Assembly: GCF_004353925.1 (NCBI RefSeq)
Contig: NZ_SMOK01000010.1
Location: 1 to 64,000 of the forward strand
Origin: Pseudomonas sp. H9
GTDB taxonomy: Bacteria > Pseudomonadota > Gammaproteobacteria > Pseudomonadales > Pseudomonadaceae
Reading direction: 5' to 3'
DNA: 64,000 nucleotides
The notes beneath the pieces are model-generated. The model worked only from the letters and a program-made list of their open reading frames with translations. It had not been told where the DNA came from and ran no database searches. Of this stretch, positions 42,954-51,741 are shown in pieces (position 1 is the stretch's first letter; every line of letters starts with the position of its first letter). A program made the translations under genes and the position numbers.

Positions 42954-45049
42954 TCATCAATGCGGCTGAACAGCCGCTGCCGCCACTGCGCGATGACTTA
43001 CGCTTGCAGGAGACCGCACCGGACAGCCACGGCGAACCGGCCTGGGTAATCCAGGACACCGTGGTCAACCGCTTCTACCGCATCGGCTGGCTGGAGTTCG
43101 AGTGCCTGTTACGTTGGGACCGCACACCGAAAGCCATCTGTCAGGCCATTCATGACGAAACGCCCTTGCGCCCGGATGTTGAGCAAATCGTGGAATTTCG
43201 CCAGTTTCTGGAAAACCACCAGTTGCTGCGCCCAACCCGCGAAGCCCTCGCCCGCCTTGCCGCGCGCAGCGAGGGCAACGCCTGGCTGAGCTGGCGCTGG
43301 TGGCTGCACCACTATTTGTTTTTTCGCGTGCCGCTGCTGCGCCCGCAACAGCACTTGCAGTGGCTGGCGAAAAAACTCAACTGGCTGTTCCAGCCGCTGA
43401 CCGGCATCGTGGTGCTGCTGCTGGGCATTACCGGTGTGTTGCTGGTGCTGCAACAGTGGGACACCTTCACCACAGCGGTGGTCGAGTCGTTTTCTGCTTC
43501 AGGCCTGGTCAGCTTCGCTATCGCCCTGGCCCTGGCCAAAACCCTGCACGAACTGGGGCACGCGCTGGTGGCCACACGCCTGGGGCTACGTGTGGGCCAT
43601 ATGGGTATCGCTTTCGTGGTGATGTGGCCGATGCTCTACACCGACACTGGCGAAAGCTGGAAGCTGCGCAGTTCCAAGCAACGCCTGGCGATTGCCTCGG
43701 CCGGCATCATCACCGAACTGGCCCTGGCCGGGCTGGCCACCCTGGGCTGGGCGCTGTCCGACCCGGGGCCCCTGCGCAACGCTCTGCTCTACCTGGCCAC
43801 CACCAGTTGGGTACTGTCACTGGCGCTCAATGCCAGCCCGTTCATGCGCTTTGACGGTTATTTCATCCTGTCTGACCTGCTCGACTTTCCCAACCTGCAC
43901 GAACGCTCCTCGGCCCTGGCCCGGGTGACCCTGCGTCGGGTGCTGCTGGGTCTCGACGAAGACTGGCCTGAAACCTTCAGCCCGGCCCAGCGCCGGGCGC
44001 TGGTGGCGTTTGCCATGGTCACCTGGGTTTACCGCTTGGTGCTGTTCCTCGGGATTGCCGTGGCGGTGTACCTGTTGTTCTTCAAGTTGTTGGGGATTTT
44101 CCTTTTTGCTGTGGAAGTGGCCTGGTTCATTGTCATGCCGGTATGGAGAGAGTTGAAATATTGGTGGAGCCATCGTGACGGTATTCGTACCAGCCGTCGG
44201 CACCTGTGGTGGACCGTCGCGGCGCTACTTCTGGTGCTGCTGGCGGTGCCTTGGCGCAGCCAGGTGCACGCCTTGGGCGTGGCCCGTGCCGAACACCAGC
44301 TGCGCGTCTTTGCCCCCTACCCCGCGCGCTTGCAAGCCCTGCATCCGGCCGGGACGGTAGCCGCCGGTGCCGCGCTGGTGACGCTCGATCAACCTGACAT
44401 CGCCTCCAAGCTCTCGACCAGCGAGGCCAGTGTTAAAAGTTATCAGGCGCGGCTCGGCGGTTTGATTGCCGATCCGACCGGCGCCGACCAGGCCATTGCC
44501 ACTCGCCAACGCCTCGATGTGCAATTTGAAGAAGCCCGGGCAGCGCGTTCGGAAATTGCCCGCCTGACCTTGCAAGCGCCCTTCGCCGGGCAATGGCTGG
44601 ACCTGGACCGCAACTGGCAGCCCGGCCAGTGGGTCCACAGCCGCGAGCCCATTGGTATCCTGATCGACCCCAGCCGCTGGCAGGTCGATGCCTACGTCGA
44701 TCAGGATGAGGTTCAGCACCTGGTCCAGGGGGGTAACGTGCGCTTCTACCCTGAAGGACAACCGACGCCGATCAACGGGACCGTACTGACCATTGGCAGC
44801 ACCCGGGTCAGTCAGTTGCACCACGCCATGCTGGCGTCGCGCTACGGCGGGCCGCTGACGGTTGCCAGCCGCGGCAAAGAACTCGTCCCCACACCACCGC
44901 TGTTCCACGTACTGATTCAACTCGACCAGGCCCCGCCGAGCCTGCGCGAAACCCGTGGCAGGTTGCAGATTGCCGGCGAACGCCGCAGTTTGCTGGGTGA
45001 AGGGCTGACCCATGTGGCCGCTGTGCTGCTGCGCGAGAGCGGCTTTTGA
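42950..45049 (+). CDS. M50-type membrane metalloprotease fused to a HlyD-like domain
   Basis: A 699-residue protein. The order is an N-terminal PqqD-like segment (about residues 30-95), helices from about 150 onward, a zinc motif HELGH (His200, Glu201, His204) and a second conserved site ASPFMRFDGY (Asp302), both as in site-2 proteases. Several further helices follow to about residue 440, and then a HlyD-like lipoyl/barrel region (about 455-680; APYPARLQALHPAGTV and LQAPFAGQWLDL). The start is a GTG overlapping the previous stop (GTGA). It lies where an ABC exporter would be expected, so it may be the inner-membrane part of the export route or a maturation protease. Confidence 0.85.
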   Translation: MIINAAEQPLPPLRDDLRLQETAPDSHGEPAWVIQDTVVNRFYRIGWLEFECLLRWDRTPKAICQAIHDETPLRPDVEQIVEFRQFLENHQLLRPTREALARLAARSEGNAWLSWRWWLHHYLFFRVPLLRPQQHLQWLAKKLNWLFQPLTGIVVLLLGITGVLLVLQQWDTFTTAVVESFSASGLVSFAIALALAKTLHELGHALVATRLGLRVGHMGIAFVVMWPMLYTDTGESWKLRSSKQRLAIASAGIITELALAGLATLGWALSDPGPLRNALLYLATTSWVLSLALNASPFMRFDGYFILSDLLDFPNLHERSSALARVTLRRVLLGLDEDWPETFSPAQRRALVAFAMVTWVYRLVLFLGIAVAVYLLFFKLLGIFLFAVEVAWFIVMPVWRELKYWWSHRDGIRTSRRHLWWTVAALLLVLLAVPWRSQVHALGVARAEHQLRVFAPYPARLQALHPAGTVAAGAALVTLDQPDIASKLSTSEASVKSYQARLGGLIADPTGADQAIATRQRLDVQFEEARAARSEIARLTLQAPFAGQWLDLDRNWQPGQWVHSREPIGILIDPSRWQVDAYVDQDEVQHLVQGGNVRFYPEGQPTPINGTVLTIGSTRVSQLHHAMLASRYGGPLTVASRGKELVPTPPLFHVLIQLDQAPPSLRETRGRLQIAGERRSLLGEGLTHVAAVLLRESGF

Positions 45050-45051
45050 CA

Positions 45052-45585
45052 GTGGGAGCGGGCTTGCCCCGCGATTGCGGTGTATCAGACACATCGCATC
45101 GCGGGGCAAGCCCGCTCCTACAGCAAGCCCACTCACACTCATCAGTCCCGGATCAGCCCGGCAAGGCGGCAGGAAACTCAACCTCTATCAGAAACGCAGT
45201 TTCACCACTCGGTGCTCCAAGGGCTGGCTCAGCGTAATGACGGTGGGAGCGGGCTTGCCCCGCGATTGCGGTGTATCAGACACATCGCATCGCGGGGCAA
45301 GCCCGCTCCTACAGCAAGCCCACTCACACTCATCTGTCCCGGATCAGCCCGGCAAGACGGCAGGAAACTCAACCTCTATCAGAAACGCAGTTTCACCACT
45401 CGGTGCTCCAGAGGCTGGCTCAGCGTAATGACGGTGGGAGCGGGCTTGCCCCGCGATTGCGGTGTATCAGACACATCGCATCGCGGGGCAAGCCCGCTCC
45501 TACAGCAAGCCCGCTCACACTCATCAGTCCCGGATCAGCCCGGCAAGGCGGCAGGAAACTCAACCTCTATCAGAAACGTCGTTTC
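45052..45585. repeat. 191-bp tandem REP array with copied 3' end of the BvgA-like gene
   Basis: Inverted REP pairs start at 45052, 45243 and 45434, exactly 191 bp apart. Between them lie near-identical copies of the last 55 or so bases of the minus-strand regulator gene, joined to an internal piece of the same gene (matching about 45665-45693). About 70 bp of gene sequence between the two are missing. The third unit runs into the true gene end. The array fills the whole gap between the convergent M50 and regulator genes. Confidence 0.92.
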
Positions 45586-47217
45586 GCCGCTCTCATGAAC
45601 GCTGCGAAAACTGCCATCCATCGACTGGGCCAGGTTCTGGCACAGTTGCAGGGCAAGCCCCTGACGGTGCTCCAGGGGTTGGCTCAGCGTAATGGCCAGA
45701 TTCAGGTTAACGAACCCGTTCGACTGCAGCCGGGTCGCCAGGCTGATCCGCAGCGGAGCTTTAGGAGCAGTCTCACTCAGGTACTGCAACAGCGTGTCGA
45801 ACAATGCCGCAAAGCGTTGCTCATCAATCCACAGCTGCCTGACTGCCACCCCGCTCATCTCCAGCATCGGCGCAACGCCCCCCTTGGGCAGGTGGGCGTT
45901 GAACGCAGCAAGCCGTCCAGCCACCCATTCGACAATGTCCAGTTGGCCCGGCACCCATGACGGGCGCACTTGCTCCAGGCTGATCAATTGCTCCAGTTGC
46001 GCCAGGCACTGCGTCAACCGCTGTAGCGCAGAACGGCCCGCCGTCGGCAACTTTGCCGCACCAAGGCTTGATTGCAGGCGCTGCACGGGTTCAGTAAGGT
46101 CGCCCAGCACCACACTGGCAAACCGGGTCAACTGCCGGTACCGGGCCTGCGCTTGCTCATGCGCATCCCGAAGTTGACCGAGCAGGATGTTTCGGTCGGT
46201 CATGTCTTCGACAAACCCCACCATACCCAACACGGCACCGTGCGCATCCCGCCAGGGCTGCGCCCATACCTGCAGACTGTGCGGCTCACCCAGAATTTCA
46301 AGCGAGGTCTGAAGGGTATACGTCTCACCTTTTTCAACCACCGCCTCATAACGGGCCTGAGCTTTGCGACCCTGCTCGACGGAAAGCGAGTACGCATCCA
46401 GCAATCGCTGGCCCTGCACCCGGTCGAACGAGGTATGGTGCATTTCCAGATAAGGCCGATTGCACAGCAGTAATCGGCCTACACGGTCACGCACAAACAT
46501 CGGGTTGGGTGATGCTTCCAGCACCGCCTGCAGCAGGGCTTGCTGCAATGGTTCTGCGTCTGGTTGAGCCTGCGCATCAAGCGCGTCGACAGCGCCAACC
46601 CCCAACGGCCCGATGCCATTGCGCTGGGCAATCCCGGCCAGGGCCAGGCGCGAGTCAACCTGTAGCTTTTCCTGCAGGCGGGTCTTGTAGGTACTGACCG
46701 TCTTGTAGCTGATCGACAGTTGTTCGGCGATGGACTGATTGGAGCAGCCTTCGCTGATCAGCTCCAGAACCGTCAGCTCCCGCGCCGAAAGTGAGTCAAG
46801 CTCCGTGCCGCCCAAGGTGGTCGATGCCGTTGCCCGTTCCTTGGGAAAGTAGCGCCGCCCGTGCACCACAGCGTGCAAGGCTCTGTCCAGCTCGGACGGG
46901 TCATCATGCTTGCTGACAAACCCATCCACCCCGGCCTGCATGCACAGGCGGGCGAAGGGGTTGCTGTTCTGCCCGGTATACACCAGAAACTGCAAAGTCG
47001 GATCGCGCAACTTCAAGCGCCGAATCAGGTCCAGGCCGCCCAGGCCGCTAATGGTCAATTCGAGCACAACCAATTGCGGCGCATCACTGCGCGCGTGCAG
47101 CAGCGCCTCCTGGCTGTTGCCTACCTGCGCCACCACCTGATAACCCAGGCGCTGCACGGCCTGGCCAATGGCCAAACGCAGCAACGGCAGCGGTTCGACG
47201 ATCATCACCCGGCTCAT
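45535..47217 (-). CDS. BvgA-like regulator with PAS and kinase-like domains
   Basis: A 560-residue protein with an unusual order. A NarL/BvgA-type receiver (residues 1-120) precedes a LuxR helix-turn-helix (about 140-200; LSARELTVLELISEG and SYKTVSTYKTRL), a PAS domain (about 232-345) and a degenerate histidine-kinase-like part (about 350-555) without a clear H-box or glycine boxes. In the receiver the phospho-acceptor Asp is Glu53 (VVLELTIS) and the acidic pair is Glu8-Pro9, while Lys is kept in VSKHDD. This suggests activity without phosphorylation. AAGGAG precedes the ATG. It is divergent from the first autotransporter gene, so it may control the surface genes on both sides. Confidence 0.87.
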   Translation of the reverse strand: MSRVMIVEPLPLLRLAIGQAVQRLGYQVVAQVGNSQEALLHARSDAPQLVVLELTISGLGGLDLIRRLKLRDPTLQFLVYTGQNSNPFARLCMQAGVDGFVSKHDDPSELDRALHAVVHGRRYFPKERATASTTLGGTELDSLSARELTVLELISEGCSNQSIAEQLSISYKTVSTYKTRLQEKLQVDSRLALAGIAQRNGIGPLGVGAVDALDAQAQPDAEPLQQALLQAVLEASPNPMFVRDRVGRLLLCNRPYLEMHHTSFDRVQGQRLLDAYSLSVEQGRKAQARYEAVVEKGETYTLQTSLEILGEPHSLQVWAQPWRDAHGAVLGMVGFVEDMTDRNILLGQLRDAHEQAQARYRQLTRFASVVLGDLTEPVQRLQSSLGAAKLPTAGRSALQRLTQCLAQLEQLISLEQVRPSWVPGQLDIVEWVAGRLAAFNAHLPKGGVAPMLEMSGVAVRQLWIDEQRFAALFDTLLQYLSETAPKAPLRISLATRLQSNGFVNLNLAITLSQPLEHRQGLALQLCQNLAQSMDGSFRSVHESGETTFLIEVEFPAALPG

Positions 47218-47297
47218 CCGAGCGCTCCTTGCAGGCCAACGTGAGGCTGAAACACAAGCCTAGACCAGCGCAGCCTTCAGTGAAATTCCTACATGCG

Positions 47298-47337
47298 ACT
47301 AAGGCGACTCCTACAGAGAGAGTTGCTGCCTAGGCAG
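47298..47337. promoter_or_regulatory. Candidate operators in the regulator/autotransporter spacer
   Basis: ACTAAG-N6-CCTACA (47298-47315) matches the GacA/BvgA-type box at 11 of 12 positions when A/G and T/C variants are allowed. A second CCTACA lies at 47288-47293. Just downstream is a perfect 12-bp palindrome CTGCCTAGGCAG (47326-47337), flanked by TTG and CAA. All lie 34-83 bp before the autotransporter ATG and upstream of the divergent regulator. Confidence 0.5.
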
Positions 47338-47370
47338 ACAATTTCTCCATACATTTTGTTGGAGGTTGTC

Positions 47371-50300
47371 ATGAAACGCACGACCGAAAGCCCACTCCCC
47401 CTCGAACACCTGGCCCACAATCATCTGGCCCTGGCAATCAGCCTGATCATCAGTGGGCTGTGCTACCTGCCGATCGAAGGTGCCGAAGCAGAAGAAGCTC
47501 CTGTCACCATTGAGCAACTGGACGAGCCATCACCATCTACCGCCGGTCTGAACATGGGCCGTACTGCGCTGATGGGCCTGCTCGGCGTGCCTGCACCGAT
47601 CACCGTCACCATCACCAATGGTGTAGGCATCTCCAGTGGCGCCCCGGACAGCTCCAGCGTCATCCTGCGCGCCGCCAACAGCACCGGGGTGAAAGCCGGC
47701 TCGGGCGTGCAGATCAGCTTCGAGCAAGGTTCGGTGGTCAACGGTGCCGTCACCGCCGCCACTGCCAGCGGCCAGAAAGCGTTGGTGGCCGAGGACGGTG
47801 GCAAGATCACCGGCAGTGGCGTGAACATCGAGATGGTCCCGAAAACCGCTCTGGGAGTCGCCTTCACCGCCAACAACATGACCGGCATCACCGCACAGAG
47901 CGGCGCCAGCATCAAGCTCGACAACAGCACGGTCAGCATGGGCGGTTTGTCTGGTAGCACCAACATCGCATTGCTGGCCACCGGCAACGGCAGCGCCATC
48001 GACTTCAGCGGCGGTGCCCTCAGCACGCTGGCCAAAGGTTCAGTGACCGTTCTGGCCAAAGACGGCGCCAGCATCGCATTGAGTCAAGGCACCACCGTCA
48101 GCACCAGCGGCGCGGCGAGCGGCAGCACCATCGGTCACAGCCTGAAAGCCGAAAGTGGCAGCCATATCACTGCCAGTGACATCACCGTCAACACCAACGC
48201 GGCCTCGGCCAGCGGTGCACGTGCTGAAGGCGGTAGCGACATAACCCTGACCGACAGCACCTTCAATTCCACCAATGCCGCCACCAGCACCACCAGCACC
48301 GCCGTGCTGCACGCCCTGGACGGCTCGACCATCACCGGCAAGGGCCTGAACGTGAGCACCAGCGGTACTTATATCGGTGGTGCCCGTGCCGAAGCCAGCA
48401 GCATTTCGCTGACCGACAGCCAGGTCAAGGTCACCGGCAGTGGCGTGGTCACCAACCCCAACGCCGCCGCCAGAGCCATGGCCGGCGGTAGTCTTGTGCT
48501 GGATAAAAGCGTGTTGTCTACCCAGGGCACCTATAGCCACGGTGTATCCCTCGAAGACAGCAGCCAGGCGCAGATCAGCGACAGCAAGATTTCGGTGCTC
48601 GGCCCGCGCTCGATCGGCCTGAACATTATCGGCGGCTCCCAGGCTCAGGTGAGCCAAAGCCAGATCAGCGTCGATGCGGTCAGTGCCACAGGCCCTTGGG
48701 CGCAGGGCGTGCTGGTTGAAGGCGCTGGCTCCACCCTGGTGCTCAATGACAGCCAGGTGCACACCTCGCCGAAAACCAGCTACGGTATCAGCGCCAGCGA
48801 CGGTGCCGATATCACCATTAACCATGGCAGTGTCAGCACCGAAGGCAACTACTCTGCGGGCATCAGTGCCGGCAATGCGACCATCACCGCCAATGATGTG
48901 AATGTCTATACCTCTGGCAACGACAACGCCATGGGCGTGGTCGCCAACCAGAACTCCACCATTGTTCTCAATGGCGGCACTGTCACCACCAGCGGCAACG
49001 GCTCGCCGGTGCAGTCCAACCTGACCTTCCCCCATGCCCTGGCCTCGCGTAACGAAGGCGCCCTGTTGATCGCCAACGGCACCCACCTGCTGACCAAAGG
49101 CGAGCAAGCCTACGGCGCCGCCGTGGATGACGGCGGCAGCATGCAGCTCAACGGTGTCTCGGTGAAAACCGAAGGCGACCGTTCGATTGGCCTGTACGCC
49201 GGTATCGGCGGCCCGAAACCCGGTAGCGTCAACCTGCAAGCCAACAGTGTGACCATCGAGACCCTCGGCGCCAACGCCGCCGGTGCTCGAGTCAGCCGCA
49301 ACTTCAAAGACGGCTACGACGCTACCCTGCAGCTCAAGGACTCCAGCATCCGCACCCACGGTGACAACTCGGCAGCCTTGCAGGCCGAACGCGGTGGCCA
49401 ATTGCAAGCCGACAACAGCGTGGCCAGCACCAGTGGCGTCGGTTCTCATGGTGTGCTGGTCAACAGTGCTCCCAGCTCCGCCACCCTGTCCCAGGCCAGC
49501 GTGATCACCCAGGGTGAAGCCGCCCATGGCATGTTGGTCAAAGATGGCGGTCAGCTCAGTGCTGAACAATCGACCGTCAGCGCGGCGGGCGCCGATGCTT
49601 CGGCCCTGTACCTGCAAGGCAGCAGCCTGGCGGCCAGCGAAGCTGATCTGCGCGGCAGCGTGTTGCACAACCTCAGCGGTGCCACCGTGGCGGTTGACGG
49701 TGTTGCCGATGTCGACTTCGAAGACGTGATTGCCGGCGGCAGCGGCCTGTGGCTGAACGTGAACGCCGGGGCAACCGAGCCCGGCCTGGCCACCATTGAC
49801 CTGGCCAGTTCCCAGGTCAATGGCGCCGCTACCACCGCCGCTGGCAGCACCTCGCACGTGAGCATGAGCGACACCAGCCTGTGGAAACTCACCGGCAACT
49901 CGAACCTCAGCAGCCTGCGCAACGACAACAGCCTGATCGACTTCAGCGCCCCGGTCGGCGGCAACTACAAAACCCTCACGGTCAATGACTATGAAGGTAA
50001 CAACGGTACCTTTGCCCTGAACACCTACCTGTACGACGACCAATCGCCTTCGGACAAACTGGTGGTCGACGGCGGCAAGGCCAGCGGCAGTAGCAACCTG
50101 CAGATCAAGAATGCCGGCGGCCCCGGTGCCTTGACCACCGGCAACGGTATCCAGGTGGTCGATGCAATCAACGGCGGTACCACCGACCAACAGGCGTTCC
50201 GGTTGCTCAGCCGGGTCAAGGCCGGCCCTTATGAATACACCCTGCACCGCGCCAGCCTGGACGACAGCAACGCGCAAGCCTGGTACCTGCGCTCGACCAA

Positions 50301-51504
50301 AGACGTCCCTGTCGATCCGAAGCCTGATCCAGACGATGACAAACCAAAACCCGATCCTGATGACGATAAGCCAAAACCCAACCCTGACGACGACAAGCCG
50401 GTGAAACCAACGCCGAAGCCCGATAACGACAAACCGGTGAAACCAACGCCTAAGCCTGACAACGACAAGCCGGCGCCGGTCAAACCAACCCCTCAACCGA
50501 CTCGCCAGGTGCCTAACTATCGCCCGGAAACCTCGCTGTACAGCGCTATCCCCGGCATGACCCTGCGCTACAGCCGCATGCTGGTCGACACCCTGCACGA
50601 ACGTATGGGTGAAGAAGTGCGCAACGCGGTCGACCCGCTGCCAGGCGAAGAAAAAAGCGACTATGGCCCATCGCTGGGCTGGGGCCGGATGATCTATGGC
50701 CAGGGCGAGCAAGACCTGGGCCACGGCGCAGGCTTTGACTACAACCAACAAGCCTTCCAGGTGGGCCTAGACCTGTACCGCAACGAAGACACCGATGGCA
50801 GCACCGACCAAGCCGGCCTATCAGTGTCGGCCGGCAAAATCGCCGGCGACGTCGACCACACCGATGGCAGCTCGGCAGGCGACGCCAAGGTACGCGCCAC
50901 GGGTATTGGTGGCTACTGGACCCACTTCGGCCCGGCCGGCTGGTACCTGGACGGTGTGCTGCAATTCAACCACTTCGACATCGAGGCACATCCACAAGAC
51001 CTGCCACGCTTCAAAACCAAAGGCAAAGGCATCACCGCCTCGTTGGAAGCTGGCTATCCGTTCAAACTCAACAAAGACGAATCGCTGAAAATCGAGCCAC
51101 AAGCCCAGGTGATTGTCACCAAGGTCAAGATCGATGACGGTCACGATGCCGCTGCCGATGTGCGCTTTGAGGACGTCGACTCGCTGGTCGGCCGCCTGGG
51201 GGTCCGCCTGGACAAAGACATGTTCCGTGAAGACGACAAGGGCAAGCTGCACCGCACCAATGTCTGGGTCCGCCCAAGCATCTGGCACGAGTTCAAAGGC
51301 CAGCCGAAAACCGAGTTTTCTTCCCGCGACGGCTTTGTACCGTTCACCACGGACATGGGCGGAACCTGGACTGAAGTGAACCTGGGTGTTGATTATCAAG
51401 TCAGCGAGAAAACCACGATCCATGTGTCTGGCGGCTACGAGAAGGGGATGGATAACGACAGCCATGGGTATGAAGGGATTCTTGGGATCAAGGTCAAGTT
51501 CTGA
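47371..51504 (+). CDS. Classical (type Va) autotransporter, 1,377 residues
   Basis: The ATG at 47371 is preceded by GGAGG. A long signal region (residues 1-41, with LALAISLIISGLCYL) leads to a beta-helix passenger of about 850 residues, rich in Ser, Thr and Gly, with recurring short GSxIxxxxxxVxT units. A proline-aspartate linker (about 980-1050; repeated KPDPDDDKP and KPTPKPDND units) follows. The C-terminal 280 or so residues form the translocating barrel, ending in KVKF with the terminal Phe. The passenger resembles pertactin-type adhesins; I see no protease or lipase motif. A strong terminator follows, and a candidate regulator gene is divergent. Confidence 0.9.
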   Translation: MKRTTESPLPLEHLAHNHLALAISLIISGLCYLPIEGAEAEEAPVTIEQLDEPSPSTAGLNMGRTALMGLLGVPAPITVTITNGVGISSGAPDSSSVILRAANSTGVKAGSGVQISFEQGSVVNGAVTAATASGQKALVAEDGGKITGSGVNIEMVPKTALGVAFTANNMTGITAQSGASIKLDNSTVSMGGLSGSTNIALLATGNGSAIDFSGGALSTLAKGSVTVLAKDGASIALSQGTTVSTSGAASGSTIGHSLKAESGSHITASDITVNTNAASASGARAEGGSDITLTDSTFNSTNAATSTTSTAVLHALDGSTITGKGLNVSTSGTYIGGARAEASSISLTDSQVKVTGSGVVTNPNAAARAMAGGSLVLDKSVLSTQGTYSHGVSLEDSSQAQISDSKISVLGPRSIGLNIIGGSQAQVSQSQISVDAVSATGPWAQGVLVEGAGSTLVLNDSQVHTSPKTSYGISASDGADITINHGSVSTEGNYSAGISAGNATITANDVNVYTSGNDNAMGVVANQNSTIVLNGGTVTTSGNGSPVQSNLTFPHALASRNEGALLIANGTHLLTKGEQAYGAAVDDGGSMQLNGVSVKTEGDRSIGLYAGIGGPKPGSVNLQANSVTIETLGANAAGARVSRNFKDGYDATLQLKDSSIRTHGDNSAALQAERGGQLQADNSVASTSGVGSHGVLVNSAPSSATLSQASVITQGEAAHGMLVKDGGQLSAEQSTVSAAGADASALYLQGSSLAASEADLRGSVLHNLSGATVAVDGVADVDFEDVIAGGSGLWLNVNAGATEPGLATIDLASSQVNGAATTAAGSTSHVSMSDTSLWKLTGNSNLSSLRNDNSLIDFSAPVGGNYKTLTVNDYEGNNGTFALNTYLYDDQSPSDKLVVDGGKASGSSNLQIKNAGGPGALTTGNGIQVVDAINGGTTDQQAFRLLSRVKAGPYEYTLHRASLDDSNAQAWYLRSTKDVPVDPKPDPDDDKPKPDPDDDKPKPNPDDDKPVKPTPKPDNDKPVKPTPKPDNDKPAPVKPTPQPTRQVPNYRPETSLYSAIPGMTLRYSRMLVDTLHERMGEEVRNAVDPLPGEEKSDYGPSLGWGRMIYGQGEQDLGHGAGFDYNQQAFQVGLDLYRNEDTDGSTDQAGLSVSAGKIAGDVDHTDGSSAGDAKVRATGIGGYWTHFGPAGWYLDGVLQFNHFDIEAHPQDLPRFKTKGKGITASLEAGYPFKLNKDESLKIEPQAQVIVTKVKIDDGHDAAADVRFEDVDSLVGRLGVRLDKDMFREDDKGKLHRTNVWVRPSIWHEFKGQPKTEFSSRDGFVPFTTDMGGTWTEVNLGVDYQVSEKTTIHVSGGYEKGMDNDSHGYEGILGIKVKF

Positions 51505-51539
51505 CCTGTCTACGAGTTGTTATTCGCTGCACCGCAACC

Positions 51540-51572
51540 AAGGCCCGAATAGACTCGGGCCTTGTCTTTTTC
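51540..51572 (+). terminator. Rho-independent terminator after the first autotransporter gene
   Basis: AAGGCCCGA and TCGGGCCTT form a perfect 9-bp stem around a 6-nt loop, followed by GTCTTTTT. It lies 36 bp after the autotransporter stop and separates it from the Ig-repeat gene at 51742. Confidence 0.95.
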
Positions 51573-51741
51573 ATTGCCAGAGGCTGCAGATCACTAACGG
51601 TTAACACCCTCTGCCACAGTCGCGTTGCCATTGCACCTGATATTTCTGTCAGGTTACGCGCCGTCACAAGGCGGCGTATAAAACATACAAGCCGCAGACG
51701 TTCAAGCCGGATTCGCTGATCAACAAACGGAGGCGTTTCAA

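Noticed and set aside
45080..45598. Plus-strand open frames running through the 191-bp array
   Set aside because: They arise from the REP core and reversed gene tails, have no ribosome sites, and repeat the same peptide in each unit.
48040..50751. A 903-codon open frame on the minus strand, opposite the first autotransporter
   Set aside because: It is the mirror of a GC-rich, repetitive passenger gene. It has no family motifs, and its composition follows the repeats of the plus-strand gene, which has a signal peptide, ribosome site and barrel.
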